Shown here: positions 8,765 through 23,076 of the stretch, piece after piece
How the letters are laid out: each line of letters opens with the position of its first letter
How positions within the stretch are numbered: the first letter of the stretch is position 1
Assembly: GCF_022605725.1 (NCBI RefSeq)
Contig: NC_065557.1
Coordinates: 25,051,256 to 25,115,255 of the forward strand
Length of the DNA: 64,000 nucleotides
From: Anthonomus grandis grandis
Lineage: Eukaryota; Arthropoda; Insecta; Coleoptera; Curculionidae
Direction of reading: 5' to 3'
Program-made: the position numbers and the translations under genes
The notes under the pieces: generated by a model
Told to the model about the DNA's origin: nothing
The model's input: the letters and a program-made list of their open reading frames with translations, nothing else
The model's database searches: none

Positions 8765-11700
8765 CCAGGATTATTAATTGTTTTTTAAAAAAATAATTAT
8801 ATCTCACTCTATTACTAATATCTATTATTCGAATATAATTTAAATTTACTATTTCGCATATACAAGATAGCCAAATGATGTTTTTTGCGGTTTGAACACA
8901 ACCAGAGTTAAGAAAATGTAATAACTAATAGGGTTGGCGATTGTTCCGATTTAATTTTAATTCAATTTTTAGATATAATTTGATTAACCCTAAATGATTT
9001 TTAAGAATAGTTTTATGTATTATGTTTTAAAAAAATAGTCATATCTCACTCAATTACGGTTATCTTTTATTCAAATATAATTTAAAATTAATATTTAGAT
9101 TACACAAGATGAATCAAATGATCCTTTTTAAGTTTTAGACATAACCAGGGTTAAGAAAATAGAACAATTAATCATTATAGCATTGTCCGATTTGATTCCA
9201 ATTTAATTTTTGAAGTTCATTTTGATGTACTGTCAATTATTTTTAAAATTTTTCTTATGAATTGTTTTTTAAAAAAATAATTATATCACCCTCTATTACT
9301 AATATCTATTATTAGAATATAATTTAAATTAACTATTTCGCATATACAAGATAGCCAAATGATGTTTTTTGCGGTTTGAACACAACCAGAGTTAAGAAAA
9401 TGTAATAACTAATAGGGTTGGCGATTGTTCCGATTTAATTTTAATTCAATTTTTAGATATAATTTGATTAACCCTAAATGATTTTTAAGAATAGTTTTAT
9501 GTATTATGTTTTAAAAAAATAGTCATATCTCACTCAATTACGGTTATCTTTTATTCAAATATAATTTAAAATTAATATTTAGATTACACAAGATGACCCA
9601 AATGATCCTTTTTAAGTTTTAGACATAACCAGGGTTAAGAAAATAGAACAATTAATCATTATAGCATTGTCCGATTTGATTTCAATTTAATCTTTGAAGA
9701 TCATTAGATGTACTGTAAATTATTTTTTAAATTTTTCTTATGAACTGTTTTTAAAAAAAAAATAATTATATCTCACTCTATTACTGTTATCTATTATTCA
9801 AATTTATTTTAAAATTAATATTTAGGTTATACAAGATGACTCATATGATCCTTTTTAAGTTTTGGACATAAACAGGGTTAAGAAAATAGAACAATTAATC
9901 ATTATAGCATTATCCAATTTGATTTCAATTTAATCTTTGAAGTTCATTTGATGGACTGTAAATTATTTTTAAAATTTTTCTTATGAATTGTTTTCTAAAA
10001 AAATAATTATATCTCACTCTATTACTAATATCTATTATTCGAATATAATTTAAATTTACTATTTGGCATATACAAGACAGCCAAATGATGTTTTTTGCGG
10101 TTTGAACACAACCAGAGTTAAGAAAATGTAATAACTAATAGCATTGGCGATTGTTCCGATTTAATTTTAATTAAATTTTTAGATATAATTTGATTAACCC
10201 TAAATAATTTTTTAAAATAATTTTATGTATTATGTTTAAAAAAAATAGTCATATCTCACTCAATTACGGTTATCTATTATTCATATTTATTTTAAAATTA
10301 ATATTTAGGTTTTACAAGATGACTCCATATACATTATATATGCTATAACCCCATTATAGCATTATCCAATTTGATTTCAATTTAATCTTTGAAGTTCATT
10401 TGATGGACTGTAAATTATTTTTAAAATTTTTCTTATGAATTGTTTTCTAAAAAAATAATTATATCTCACTCTATTACTAATATCTATTATTCGAATATAA
10501 TTTAAATATACTATTTCGCATATACAAGATAGCCAAATTATGTTTTTTGCGGTTTGAACACAACCAGAGTTAAGAAAATGTAATAACTAATAGCATTGGC
10601 GATTGTTCCGATTTAATTTTAATTAAATTTTTAGATATAATTTGATTAACCCTAAATAATTTTTTAAAATAATTTTATGTATTATGTTTTAAAAAAATAG
10701 TCATATCTCACTCAATTACGGTTATCTATTATTCATATTTATTTTAAAATTAATATTTAGGTTTTACAAGATGACTCCATATACATTATATATGCTATAA
10801 CCCCATTATAGCATTATCCAATTTGATTTCATTTTAATCTTTGAAGTTCATTTGATGGACTGTAAATTATTTTTAAAATTTTTCTTATGAATTGTTTTCT
10901 AAAAAAATAATTATATCTCACTCTATTACTAATATCTATTATTCGAATATAATTTAAATATACTATTTCGCATATACAAGATAGCCAAATTATGTTTTTT
11001 GCGGTTTGAACACAACCAGAGTTAAGAAAATGTAATAACTAATAGCGTTGGCGATTGTTCCAATTTAATTTTAATTAAATTTTTAGATATAATTTCATTA
11101 ACCCTAAATAATTTTTAAAAATAATTTTATGTATTATGTTTTAAAAAAATAGTCATATCGCACTCAATTACGGTTATCTTTTATTCAAATTTATTTTAAA
11201 ATTAATATTTAGGTTATACAAGATGACTCAATTGATCCTTTTTAAGTTTTGGACATAACCAGGGTTATGAAAATAGAACAATTAATCAATATAGCATTAT
11301 CCGATTTGATTTCAATTTAATCTTTGAAGTTCATTTGATGGACTGTAAATTATTTTTAAAATTTTTCCTATGAATTGTTTTCTAAAAAAATAATTATATC
11401 TCACTCTATTACTAATATCTATTATTCGAATATAATTTAAATTTACTATTTCGCATATACAAGATAGCCAAATGACGTTTTTTGCGGTTCGAACACAGAG
11501 TTAAGAAAATGTAATAACTAATAGGGTTGGCGATTGTTCCGATTTAATTTTATTTCAATTTTTAGATATAATTTGATTAACCCTAAATGATTTTTAAGAA
11601 TAGTTTTATGTATTATGTTTTAAAAAAATAGTCATATCTCACTCAATTACGGTTATCTATTATTCATATTTATTTTAAAATTAATATTTAGGTTATACAA

Positions 11701-11984
11701 GATGACTCCAAATACATTATATATGCTATAACCCCATTATAGCATTATCCAATTTGATTTCAATTTAATCTTTGAAGTTCATTTGATGGACTGTAAATTA
11801 TTTTTAAAATTTTTCTTATGAATTGTTTTCTAAAAAAATAATTATATCTCACTCTATTACTAATATCTATTATTCGAATATAATTTAAATTTACTATTTG
11901 GCATATACAAGACAGCCAAATGATGTTTTTTGCGGTTTGAACACAACCAGAGTTAAGAAAATGTAATAACTAATAGCATTGGCT
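8765..11984 (+). repeat. M1-to-M3 cassette copy 2
   Basis: Order: M1, B, A (gatgaatcaaatg, near 9113), B, Ac, An (cataaacaggg), B, J' 10322, B, J' 10774, B, Am (gggttatg), M6 11490, J' 11705 (private ccaaatac), B, M3 11981. First J' to M3 is 1659 bp, identical to five other copies. M1 to first J' is 1557 bp, one base more than in copies 1, 4, 5 and 6. It is colinear with 17.94-21.00 kb at offset 9022. Confidence 0.88.
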
Positions 11985-14777
11985 ATTTACTATTTCGCAT
12001 ATACAAGATAGCCAAATGATGTTTTTTGCGGTTTGAACACAACCAGAATTAAGAAAATATAATAACTGATAGCGTTAAAGATTGTTCCGATTTAATTTAA
12101 TTTTTAGATATAATTTGATTAACCCTAAATGACTTTTAAAAATATTTTGATGTATTTTGTTTAAAAAAAATAGTCATATCTCACTCAATTACGGTTATCT
12201 ATTATTCAAATTTATTTTAAAATTAATATTTAGGTTATACAAGATGACTCAATTGATCCTTTTTAAGTTTTGGACATAACCAGGGTTAAGAAAATAGAAC
12301 AAATAATCATTATAGCATTGTCCGATTTGATTCCAATTAATTTTTGAAGTTCATTTGATGTACTGTAAATTATTTTTAAAATTTTTCTTATGAATTGTTT
12401 TTTAAAAAAATAATTATATCTCACTCTATTACTGTTATCTATTATTCAAATTTATTTTAAAATTAATATTTAGGTTATACAAGATGACTCAATTGATCCT
12501 TTTTAAGTTTTGGACATAACCAGGGTTAAGAAAATAGAACAAATAATCATTATAGCATTGTCCGATTTGATTCCAATTAATTTTTGAAGTTCATTTGATG
12601 TACTGTAAATTATTTTTTAAATTTTTCTTATGAACTGTTTTTTAAAAAAAATAATTATATCTCACTCTATTACTGTTATCTATTATTCAAATTTATTTTA
12701 AAATTAATATTTAGGTTATACAAGATGACTCATATGATCCTTTTTAAGTTTTGGACATAACCAGGGTTAAGAAAATAGAACAACTAATCATTATAGCATT
12801 GTCCGATTTGATTTCAATTTAATCTTTAAAGTTCATTTGATGGACTGTAAATTATTTTTAAAATTTTTCTTATGAATTGTTTTCTAAAAAAATAATTATA
12901 TCTCACTCTATTACTAATATCTATTATTCGAATATAATTTAAATTTAGTATTTGGCATATACAACACAGCCAAATGATGTTTTTTGCGGTTTGAACACAA
13001 CCAGAGTTAAGAAAATGTAATAACTAATAGCATTGGCTATTTACTATTTCGCATATACAAGATAGCCAAATGATGTTTTTTGCGGTTTGAACACAACCAG
13101 AATTAAGAAAATATAATAACTGATAGCGTTAAAGATTGTTCCGATTTAATTTAATTTTTAGATATAATTTGATTAACCCTAAATGACTTTTAAAAATATT
13201 TTGATGTATTTTGTTTAAAAAAAATAGTCATATCTCACTCAATTACGGTTATCTATTATTCAAATTTATTTTAAAATTAATATTTAGGTTATACAAGATG
13301 ACTCAATTGATCCTTTTTAAGTTTTGGACATAACCAGGGTTAAGAAAATAGAACAAATAATCATTATAGCATTGTCCGATTTGATTCCAATTAATTTTTG
13401 AAGTTCATTTGATGTACTGTAAATTATTTTTAAAATTTTTCTTATGAATTGTTTTTTAAAAAAATAATTATATCTCACTCTATTACTGTTATCTATTATT
13501 CAAATTTATTTTAAAATTAATATTTAGGTTATACAAGATGACTCAATTGATCCTTTTTAAGTTTTGGACATAACCAGGGTTAAGAAAATAGAACAAATAA
13601 TCATTATAGCATTGTCCGATTTGATTCCAATTAATTTTTGAAGTTCATTTGATGTACTGTAAATTATTTTTTAAATTTTTCTTATGAACTGTTTTTTAAA
13701 AAAAATAATTATATCTCACTCTATTACTGTTATCTATTATTCAAATTTATTTTAAAATTAATATTTAGGTTATACAAGATGACTCATATGATCCTTTTTA
13801 AGTTTTGGACATAACCAGGGTTAAGAAAATAGAACAACTAATCATTATAGCATTGTCCGATTTGATTTCAATTTAATCTTTAAAGTTCATTTGATGGACT
13901 GTAAATTATTTTTAAAATTTTTCTTATGAATTGTTTTCTAAAAAAATAATTATATCTCACTCTATTACTAATATCTATTATTCGAATATAATTTAAATTT
14001 AGTATTTGGCATATACAACACAGCCAAATGATGTTTTTTGCGGTTTGAACACAACCAGAGTTAAGAAAATGTAATAAACTAATAGCGTTTGCGATTGTTC
14101 CGATTTAATTTTAATTAAATTTTTAGATATAATTTGATTAACCCTAAATAATTTTTAAAAATAATTTTATGTATTATGTTTTAAAATAATAGTCATATCT
14201 CACTCAATTACGGTTATCTATTATTCATATTTATTTTAAAATTAATATTTAGGTTATACAAGATGACTCAATTGATCCTTTAAGTTTTGGACATAACCAG
14301 GGTTAAGAAAATAGAACAAATAATCATTATAGCATTGTCCGATTTGATTCCAATTAATTTTTGAAGTTCATTTGATGTACTGTAAATTATTTTTAAAAAT
14401 TTTTCTTATGAATTGTTTTTTAAAACAATAATTATATCTCACTCTATTACTGTTATCTATTATTCGAATAGAATTTAAATATACTATTTCGCATATACAA
14501 GATAGCCAAATGATGTTTTTTACGGTTTGAACACAACCAGAATTAACAAAATATAATAATTGATAGCGTTAAAGATTGTTCCGATTTAATTTAATTTTTA
14601 GATATAATTTGATTAACCCTAAATAAATGACTTTTAAAAATATTTTGATGTATTTTGTTTAAAAAAAATAGTCATATCTCACTCAATTACGGTTATTTAT
14701 TATTCAAATTTATTTTAAAATTAATATTTAGGTTATACAAGATGACTCAAATGATCCTATTTAAGTTTTGGACATAA
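11985..14777 (+). repeat. Array segment: two M3-led blocks then B' and M1
   Basis: Order: B (gaattaag), Am, Am, An, B, M3 13035, B (gaattaag), Am, Am, An, B, Am with shortened gatcctttaag (near 14276), an A tail with ttttaaaaattt and aaaacaataa, B' (14522) and M1 at 14778. The B-Am-Am-An-B stretch is present twice, about 1054 bp apart (M3 11981 and 13035). The same spacing recurs at 21003 and 22057. Confidence 0.87.
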
Positions 14778-16684
14778 CCAGGATTATTAATTGTTTTTTA
14801 AAAAAATAATTATATCTCACTCTATTACTAATATCTATTATTCGAATATAATTTAAATTTACTATTTCGCATATACAAGATAGCCAAATGATGTTTTTTG
14901 CGGTTTGAACACAACCAGAGTTAAGAAAATGTAATAACTAATAGGGTTGGCGATTGTTCCGATTTAATTTTAATTCAATTTTTAGATATAATTTGATTAA
15001 CCCTAAATGATTTTTAAGAATAGTTTTATGTATTATGTTTTAAAAAAATAGTCATATCTCACTCAATTACGGTTATCTATTATTCAAATTTATTTTAAAA
15101 TTAATATTTAGGTTATACAAGATGACTCAATTGATCCTTTTTAAGTTTTGGACATAACCAGGGTTAAGAAAATAGAACAAATAATCATTATAGCATTGTC
15201 CGATTTGATTCCAATTAATTTTTGAAGTTCATTTGATGTACTGTAAATTATTTTTAAAATTTTTCTTATGAATTGTTTTTTAAAAAAATAATTATATCTC
15301 ACTCTATTACTGTTATCTATTATTCAAATTTATTTTAAAATTAATATTTAGGTTATACAAGATGACTCAATTGATCCTTTTTAAGTTTTGGACATAACCA
15401 GGGTTAAGAAAATAGAACAAATAATCATTATAGCATTGTCCGATTTGATTCCAATTAATTTTTGAAGTTCATTTAATGTACTGTAAATTATTTTTTAAAT
15501 TTTTCTTATGAACTGTTTTTTAAAAAAAATAATTATATCTCACTCTATTACTGTTATCTATTATTCAAATTTATTTTAAAATTAATATTTAGGTTATACA
15601 AGATGACTCAATTGATCCTTTTTAAGTTTTGGACATAACCAGGGTTATGAAAATAGAACAATTAATCAATATAGCATTATCCGATTTGATTTCAATTTAA
15701 TCTTTGAAGTTCATTTGATGGACTGTAAATTATTTTTAAAATTTTTCCTATGAATTGTTTTCTAAAAAAATAATTATATCTCACTCTATTACTAATATCT
15801 ATTATTAGAATATAATTTAAATTAACTATTTCGCATATACAAGATAGCCAAATGATGTTTTTTGCGGTTTGAACACAACCAGAGTTAAGAAAATGTAATA
15901 ACTAATAGGGTTGGCGATTGTTCCGATTTAATTTTAATTCAATTTTTAGATATAATTTGATTAACCCTAAATGATTTTTAAGAATAGTTTTATGTATTAT
16001 GTTTTAAAAAAATAGTCATATCTCACTCAATTACGGTTATCTTTTATTCAAATATAATTTAAAATTAATATTTAGATTACACAAGATGACCCAAATGATC
16101 CTTTTTAAGTTTTGGACATAACCAGGGTTAAAAAAAATAGAACAATTAATCATTATAGCATTGTCCGATTTGATTCCAATTAATTTTTGAAGTTCATTTG
16201 ATGTACTGTAAATTATTTTTTAAATTTTTCTTATGAACTGTTTTTTAAAAAAAATAATTATATCTCACTCTATTACTGTTATCTATTATTCAAATTTATT
16301 TTAAAATTAATATTTAGGTTATACAAGATGACTCATATGATCCTTTTTAAGTTTTGGACATAACCAGGGTTAAGAAAATAGAACAACTAATCATTATAGC
16401 ATTGTCCGATTTGATTTCAATTTAATCTTTAAAGTTCATTTGATGGACTGTAAATTATTTTTAAAATTTTTCTTATGAATTGTTTTCTAAAAAAATAATT
16501 ATATCTCACTCTATTACTAATATCTATTATTCGAATATAATTTAAATTTAGTATTTGGCATATACAACACAGCCAAATGATGTTCTTTGCGGTTTGAACA
16601 CAACCAGAGTTAAGAAAATGTAATAAACTAATAGCGTTTGCGATTGTTCCGATTTAATTTTAATTAAATTTTTAGATATAATTT
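14778..16684 (+). repeat. Array segment M1 to M4: B Am Am Am B Ac An B
   Basis: Order after M1: B, Am, Am (with private-lineage atttaatgtac near 15473), Am (gggttatg), B, Ac with A run, An, B (private gttctttgcgg near 16584), M4 at 16685. M1 to M4 is 1907 bp. The same order and length recur at 23077-24984 (1907 bp) and 43492-45399 (1907 bp), so this is a threefold conserved higher-order unit. Confidence 0.88.
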
Positions 16685-17940
16685 GATGATGATCCTTTTT
16701 AAGTTTTGGACATAACCAGGGTTAAAAAAAAATAGAACAATTAATCATTATAGCATTGTCCGATTTGATTCCAATTAATTTTTGAAGTTCATTTGATGTA
16801 CTGTAAATTATTTTTAAAATTTTTCTTATGAATTGTTTTCTAAAAAAATAATTATATCTCACTCTATTACTAATATCTATTATTCGAATATAATTTAAAT
16901 TTAGTATTTGGCATATACAACACAGCCAAATGAAGTTTTTTGCGGTTTGAACACAACCAGAGTTAAGAAAATGTAATAAACTAATAGCGTTTGCGATTGT
17001 TCCGATTTAATTTTAATTAAATTTTTAGATATAATTTGAATAACCCTAAATAATTTTTAAAAATAATTTTATGTATTTTGTTTTAAAATAATAGTCATAT
17101 CTCACTCAATTACGGTTATCTATTATTCATATTTATTTTAAAATTAATATTTAGGTTATACAAGATGACTCAATTGATCCTTTTTAAGTTTTGGACATAA
17201 CCAGGGTTAAGAAGATAGAACAAATAATCATTATAGCATTGTCCGATTTGATTCCAATTAATTTTTGAAGTTCATTTGATGTACTGTAAATTATTTTTAA
17301 AATTTTTCTTATGAATTGTTTTTTAAAAAAATAATTATATCTCACTCTATTACTGTTATCTATTATTCAAATTTATTTTAAAATTAATATTTAGGTTATA
17401 CAAGATGACTCAATTGATCCTTTTTAAGTTTTGGACATAACCAGGGTTAAGAAAATAGAACAAATAATCATTATAGCATTGTCCGATTTGATTCCAATTA
17501 ATTTTTGAAGTTCATTTGATGTACTGTAAATTATTTTTTAAATTTTTCTTATGAACTGTTTTTTAAAAAAAATAATTATATCTCACTCTATTACTGTTAT
17601 CTATTATTCAAATTTATTTTAAAATTAATATTTAGGTTATACAAGATGACTCATATGATCCTTTTTAAGTTTTGGACATAACCAGGGTTAAGAAAATAGA
17701 ACAACTAATCATTATAGCATTGTCCGATTTGATTTCAATTTAATCTTTAAAGTTCATTTGATAGACTGTAAATTATTTTTAAAATTTTTCTTATGAATTG
17801 TTTTCTAAAAAAATAATTATATCTCACTCTATTACTAATATCTATTATTCGAATATAATTTAAATTTAGTATTTGGCATATACAACACAGCCAAATGATG
17901 TTTTTTTGCGGTTTGAACACAACCAGAGTTAAGAAAATGT
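16685..17940 (+). repeat. Array segment: A B Am Am An B
   Basis: After M4 one A unit passes directly into B (private aaatgaagtttttt near 16932) without the An seen after other M4 copies, so one monomer has been lost or exchanged here. Then Am (gaagatag), Am, An (private gatagactg near 17760) and a B with the seven-T run. The last about 0.8 kb copies 7.25-8.06 kb. At about 17.94 kb the sequence switches (aataaactaat to agggttggcg) into the cassette below; this is a recombination seam. Confidence 0.84.
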
Positions 17941-20900
17941 AATAAACTAATAGGGTTGGCGATTGTTCCGATTTAATTTTAATTCAATTTTTAGATATAA
18001 TTTGATTAACCCTAAATGATTTTTAAGAATAGTTTTATGTATTATGTTTTAAAAAAATAGTCATATCTCACTCAATTACGGTTATCTTTTATTCAAATAT
18101 AATTTAAAATTAATATTTAGATTACACAAGATGAATCAAATGATCCTTTTTAAGTTTTAGACATAACCAGGGTTAAGAAAATAGAACAATTAATCATTAT
18201 AGCATTGTCCGATTTGATTCCAATTTAATTTTTGAAGTTCATTTTGATGTACTGTCAATTATTTTTAAAATTTTTCTTATGAATTGTTTTTTAAAAAAAT
18301 AATTATATCACCCTCTATTACTAATATCTATTATTAGAATATAATTTAAATTAACTATTTCGCATATACAAGATAGCCAAATGATGTTTTTTGCGGTTTG
18401 AACACAACCAGAGTTAAGAAAATGTAATAACTAATAGGGTTGGCGATTGTTCCGATTTAATTTTAATTCAATTTTTAGATATAATTTGATTAACCCTAAA
18501 TGATTTTTAAGAATAGTTTTATGTATTATGTTTTAAAAAAATAGTCATATCTCACTCAATTACGGTTATCTTTTATTCAAATATAATTTAAAATTAATAT
18601 TTAGATTACACAAGATGACCCAAATGATCCTTTTTAAGTTTTAGACATAACCAGGGTTAAGAAAATAGAACAATTAATCATTATAGCATTGTCCGATTTG
18701 ATTTCAATTTAATCTTTGAAGATCATTAGATGTACTGTAAATTATTTTTTAAATTTTTCTTATGAACTGTTTTTAAAAAAAAAATAATTATATCTCACTC
18801 TATTACTGTTATCTATTATTCAAATTTATTTTAAAATTAATATTTAGGTTATACAAGATGACTCATATGATCCTTTTTAAGTTTTGGACATAAACAGGGT
18901 TAAGAAAATAGAACAATTAATCATTATAGCATTATCCAATTTGATTTCAATTTAATCTTTGAAGTTCATTTGATGGACTGTAAATTATTTTTAAAATTTT
19001 TCTTATGAATTGTTTTCTAAAAAAATAATTATATCTCACTCTATTACTAATATCTATTATTCGAATATAATTTAAATTTACTATTTGGCATATACAAGAC
19101 AGCCAAATGATGTTTTTTGCGGTTTGAACACAACCAGAGTTAAGAAAATGTAATAACTAATAGCATTGGCGATTGTTCCGATTTAATTTTAATTAAATTT
19201 TTAGATATAATTTGATTAACCCTAAATAATTTTTTAAAATAATTTTATGTATTATGTTTAAAAAAAATAGTCATATCTCACTCAATTACGGTTATCTATT
19301 ATTCATATTTATTTTAAAATTAATATTTAGGTTTTACAAGATGACTCCATATACATTATATATGCTATAACCCCATTATAGCATTATCCAATTTGATTTC
19401 AATTTAATCTTTGAAGTTCATTTGATGGACTGTAAATTATTTTTAAAATTTTTCTTATGAATTGTTTTCTAAAAAAATAATTATATCTCACTCTATTACT
19501 AATATCTATTATTCGAATATAATTTAAATATACTATTTCGCATATACAAGATAGCCAAATTATGTTTTTTGCGGTTTGAACACAACCAGAGTTAAGAAAA
19601 TGTAATAACTAATAGCATTGGCGATTGTTCCGATTTAATTTTAATTAAATTTTTAGATATAATTTGATTAACCCTAAATAATTTTTTAAAATAATTTTAT
19701 GTATTATGTTTTAAAAAAATAGTCATATCTCACTCAATTACGGTTATCTATTATTCATATTTATTTTAAAATTAATATTTAGGTTTTACAAGATGACTCC
19801 ATATACATTATATATGCTATAACCCCATTATAGCATTATCCAATTTGATTTCATTTTAATCTTTGAAGTTCATTTGATGGACTGTAAATTATTTTTAAAA
19901 TTTTTCTTATGAATTGTTTTCTAAAAAAATAATTATATCTCACTCTATTACTAATATCTATTATTCGAATATAATTTAAATATACTATTTCGCATATACA
20001 AGATAGCCAAATTATGTTTTTTGCGGTTTGAACACAACCAGAGTTAAGAAAATGTAATAACTAATAGCGTTGGCGATTGTTCCAATTTAATTTTAATTAA
20101 ATTTTTAGATATAATTTCATTAACCCTAAATAATTTTTAAAAATAATTTTATGTATTATGTTTTAAAAAAATAGTCATATCGCACTCAATTACGGTTATC
20201 TTTTATTCAAATTTATTTTAAAATTAATATTTAGGTTATACAAGATGACTCAATTGATCCTTTTTAAGTTTTGGACATAACCAGGGTTATGAAAATAGAA
20301 CAATTAATCAATATAGCATTATCCGATTTGATTTCAATTTAATCTTTGAAGTTCATTTGATGGACTGTAAATTATTTTTAAAATTTTTCCTATGAATTGT
20401 TTTCTAAAAAAATAATTATATCTCACTCTATTACTAATATCTATTATTCGAATATAATTTAAATTTACTATTTCGCATATACAAGATAGCCAAATGACGT
20501 TTTTTGCGGTTCGAACACAGAGTTAAGAAAATGTAATAACTAATAGGGTTGGCGATTGTTCCGATTTAATTTTATTTCAATTTTTAGATATAATTTGATT
20601 AACCCTAAATGATTTTTAAGAATAGTTTTATGTATTATGTTTTAAAAAAATAGTCATATCTCACTCAATTACGGTTATCTATTATTCATATTTATTTTAA
20701 AATTAATATTTAGGTTATACAAGATGACTCCATATACATTATATATGCTATAACCCCATTATAGCATTATCCAATTTGATTTCAATTTAATCTTTGAAGT
20801 TCATTTGATGGACTGTAAATTATTTTTAAAATTTTTCTTATGAATTGTTTTCTAAAAAAATAATTATATCTCACTCTATTACTAATATCTATTATTCGAA

Positions 20901-21006
20901 TATAATTTAAATTTACTATTTGGCATATACAAGACAGCCAAATGATGTTTTTTGCGGTTTGAACACAACCAGAGTTAAGAAAATGTAATAACTAATAGCA
21001 TTGGCT
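17941..21006 (+). repeat. M1-to-M3 cassette copy 3 (left end missing)
   Basis: Order: end of B, A (gatgaatcaaatg near 18129), B, Ac, An (cataaacaggg), B, J' 19344, B, J' 19796, B, Am (gggttatg), M6 20512, J' 20727, B, M3 21003. It matches cassette copy 2 at a constant offset of 9022 but lacks M1 and the first part of the following B, which were replaced at the seam near 17.94 kb. First J' to M3 is 1659 bp. Confidence 0.87.
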
Positions 21007-23076
21007 ATTTACTATTTCGCATATACAAGATAGCCAAATGATGTTTTTTGCGGTTTGAACACAACCAGAATTAAGAAAATATAATAACTGATAGCGTTAA
21101 AGATTGTTCCGATTTAATTTAATTTTTAGATATAATTTGATTAACCCTAAATGACTTTTAAAAATATTTTGATGTATTTTGTTTAAAAAAAATAGTCATA
21201 TCTCACTCAATTACGGTTATCTATTATTCAAATTTATTTTAAAATTAATATTTAGGTTATACAAGATGACTCAATTGATCCTTTTTAAGTTTTGGACATA
21301 ACCAGGGTTAAGAAAATAGAACAAATAATCATTATAGCATTGTCCGATTTGATTCCAATTAATTTTTGAAGTTCATTTGATGTACTGTAAATTATTTTTA
21401 AAATTTTTCTTATGAATTGTTTTTTAAAAAAATAATTATATCTCACTCTATTACTGTTATCTATTATTCAAATTTATTTTAAAATTAATATTTAGGTTAT
21501 ACAAGATGACTCAATTGATCCTTTTTAAGTTTTGGACATAACCAGGGTTAAGAAAATAGAACAAATAATCATTATAGCATTGTCCGATTTGATTCCAATT
21601 AATTTTTGAAGTTCATTTGATGTACTGTAAATTATTTTTTAAATTTTTCTTATGAACTGTTTTTTAAAAAAAATAATTATATCTCACTCTATTACTGTTA
21701 TCTATTATTCAAATTTATTTTAAAATTAATATTTAGGTTATACAAGATGACTCATATGATCCTTTTTAAGTTTTGGACATAACCAGGGTTAAGAAAATAG
21801 AACAACTAATCATTATAGCATTGTCCGATTTGATTTCAATTTAATCTTTAAAGTTCATTTGATGGACTGTAAATTATTTTTAAAATTTTTCTTATGAATT
21901 GTTTTCTAAAAAAATAATTATATCTCACTCTATTACTAATATCTATTATTCGAATATAATTTAAATTTAGTATTTGGCATATACAACACAGCCAAATGAT
22001 GTTTTTTGCGGTTTGAACACAACCAGAGTTAAGAAAATGTAATAACTAATAGCATTGGCTATTTACTATTTCGCATATACAAGATAGCCAAATGATGTTT
22101 TTTGCGGTTTGAACACAACCAGAATTAAGAAAATATAATAACTGATAGCGTTAAAGATTGTTCCGATTTAATTTAATTTTTAGATATAATTTGATTAACC
22201 CTAAATGACTTTTAAAAATATTTTGATGTATTTTGTTTAAAAAAAATAGTCATATCTCACTCAATTACGGTTATCTATTATTCAAATTTATTTTAAAATT
22301 AATATTTAGGTTATACAAGATGACTCAATTGATCCTTTTTAAGTTTTGGACATAACCAGGGTTAAGAAAATAGAACAAATAATCATTATAGCATTGTCCG
22401 ATTTGATTCCAATTAATTTTTGAAGTTCATTTGATGTACTGTAAATTATTTTTAAAATTTTTCTTATGAATTGTTTTTTAAAAAAATAATTATATCTCAC
22501 TCTATTACTGTTATCTATTATTCAAATTTATTTTAAAATTAATATTTAGGTTATACAAGATGACTCAATTGATCCTTTTTAAGTTTTGGACATAACCAGG
22601 GTTAAGAAAATAGAACAAATAATCATTATAGCATTGTCCGATTTGATTCCAATTAATTTTTGAAGTTCATTTGATGTACTGTAAATTATTTTTAAAAATT
22701 TTTCTTATGAATTGTTTTTTAAAACAATAATTATATCTCACTCTATTACTGTTATCTATTATTCGAATAGAATTTAAATATACTATTTCGCATATACAAG
22801 ATAGCCAAATGATGTTTTTTACGGTTTGAACACAACCAGAATTAACAAAATATAATAATTGATAGCGTTAAAGATTGTTCCGATTTAATTTAATTTTTAG
22901 ATATAATTTGATTAACCCTAAATAAATGACTTTTAAAAATATTTTGATGTATTTTGTTTAAAAAAAATAGTCATATCTCACTCAATTACGGTTATTTATT
23001 ATTCAAATTTATTTTAAAATTAATATTTAGGTTATACAAGATGACTCAAATGATCCTATTTAAGTTTTGGACATAA
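21007..23076 (+). repeat. Array segment: M3-led blocks, three monomers shorter than its paralogue
   Basis: Order: B (gaattaag), Am, Am, An, B, M3 22057, B, Am, Am, A tail with aaaacaataa (near 22723), B' 22821, M1 23077. Compared with 11985-14777 the An-B-Am stretch before B' is missing, shifting the offset from 9022 to 8299, a difference of 723 bp or exactly three monomers. The clean monomer-register loss is typical of unequal exchange. Confidence 0.86.
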
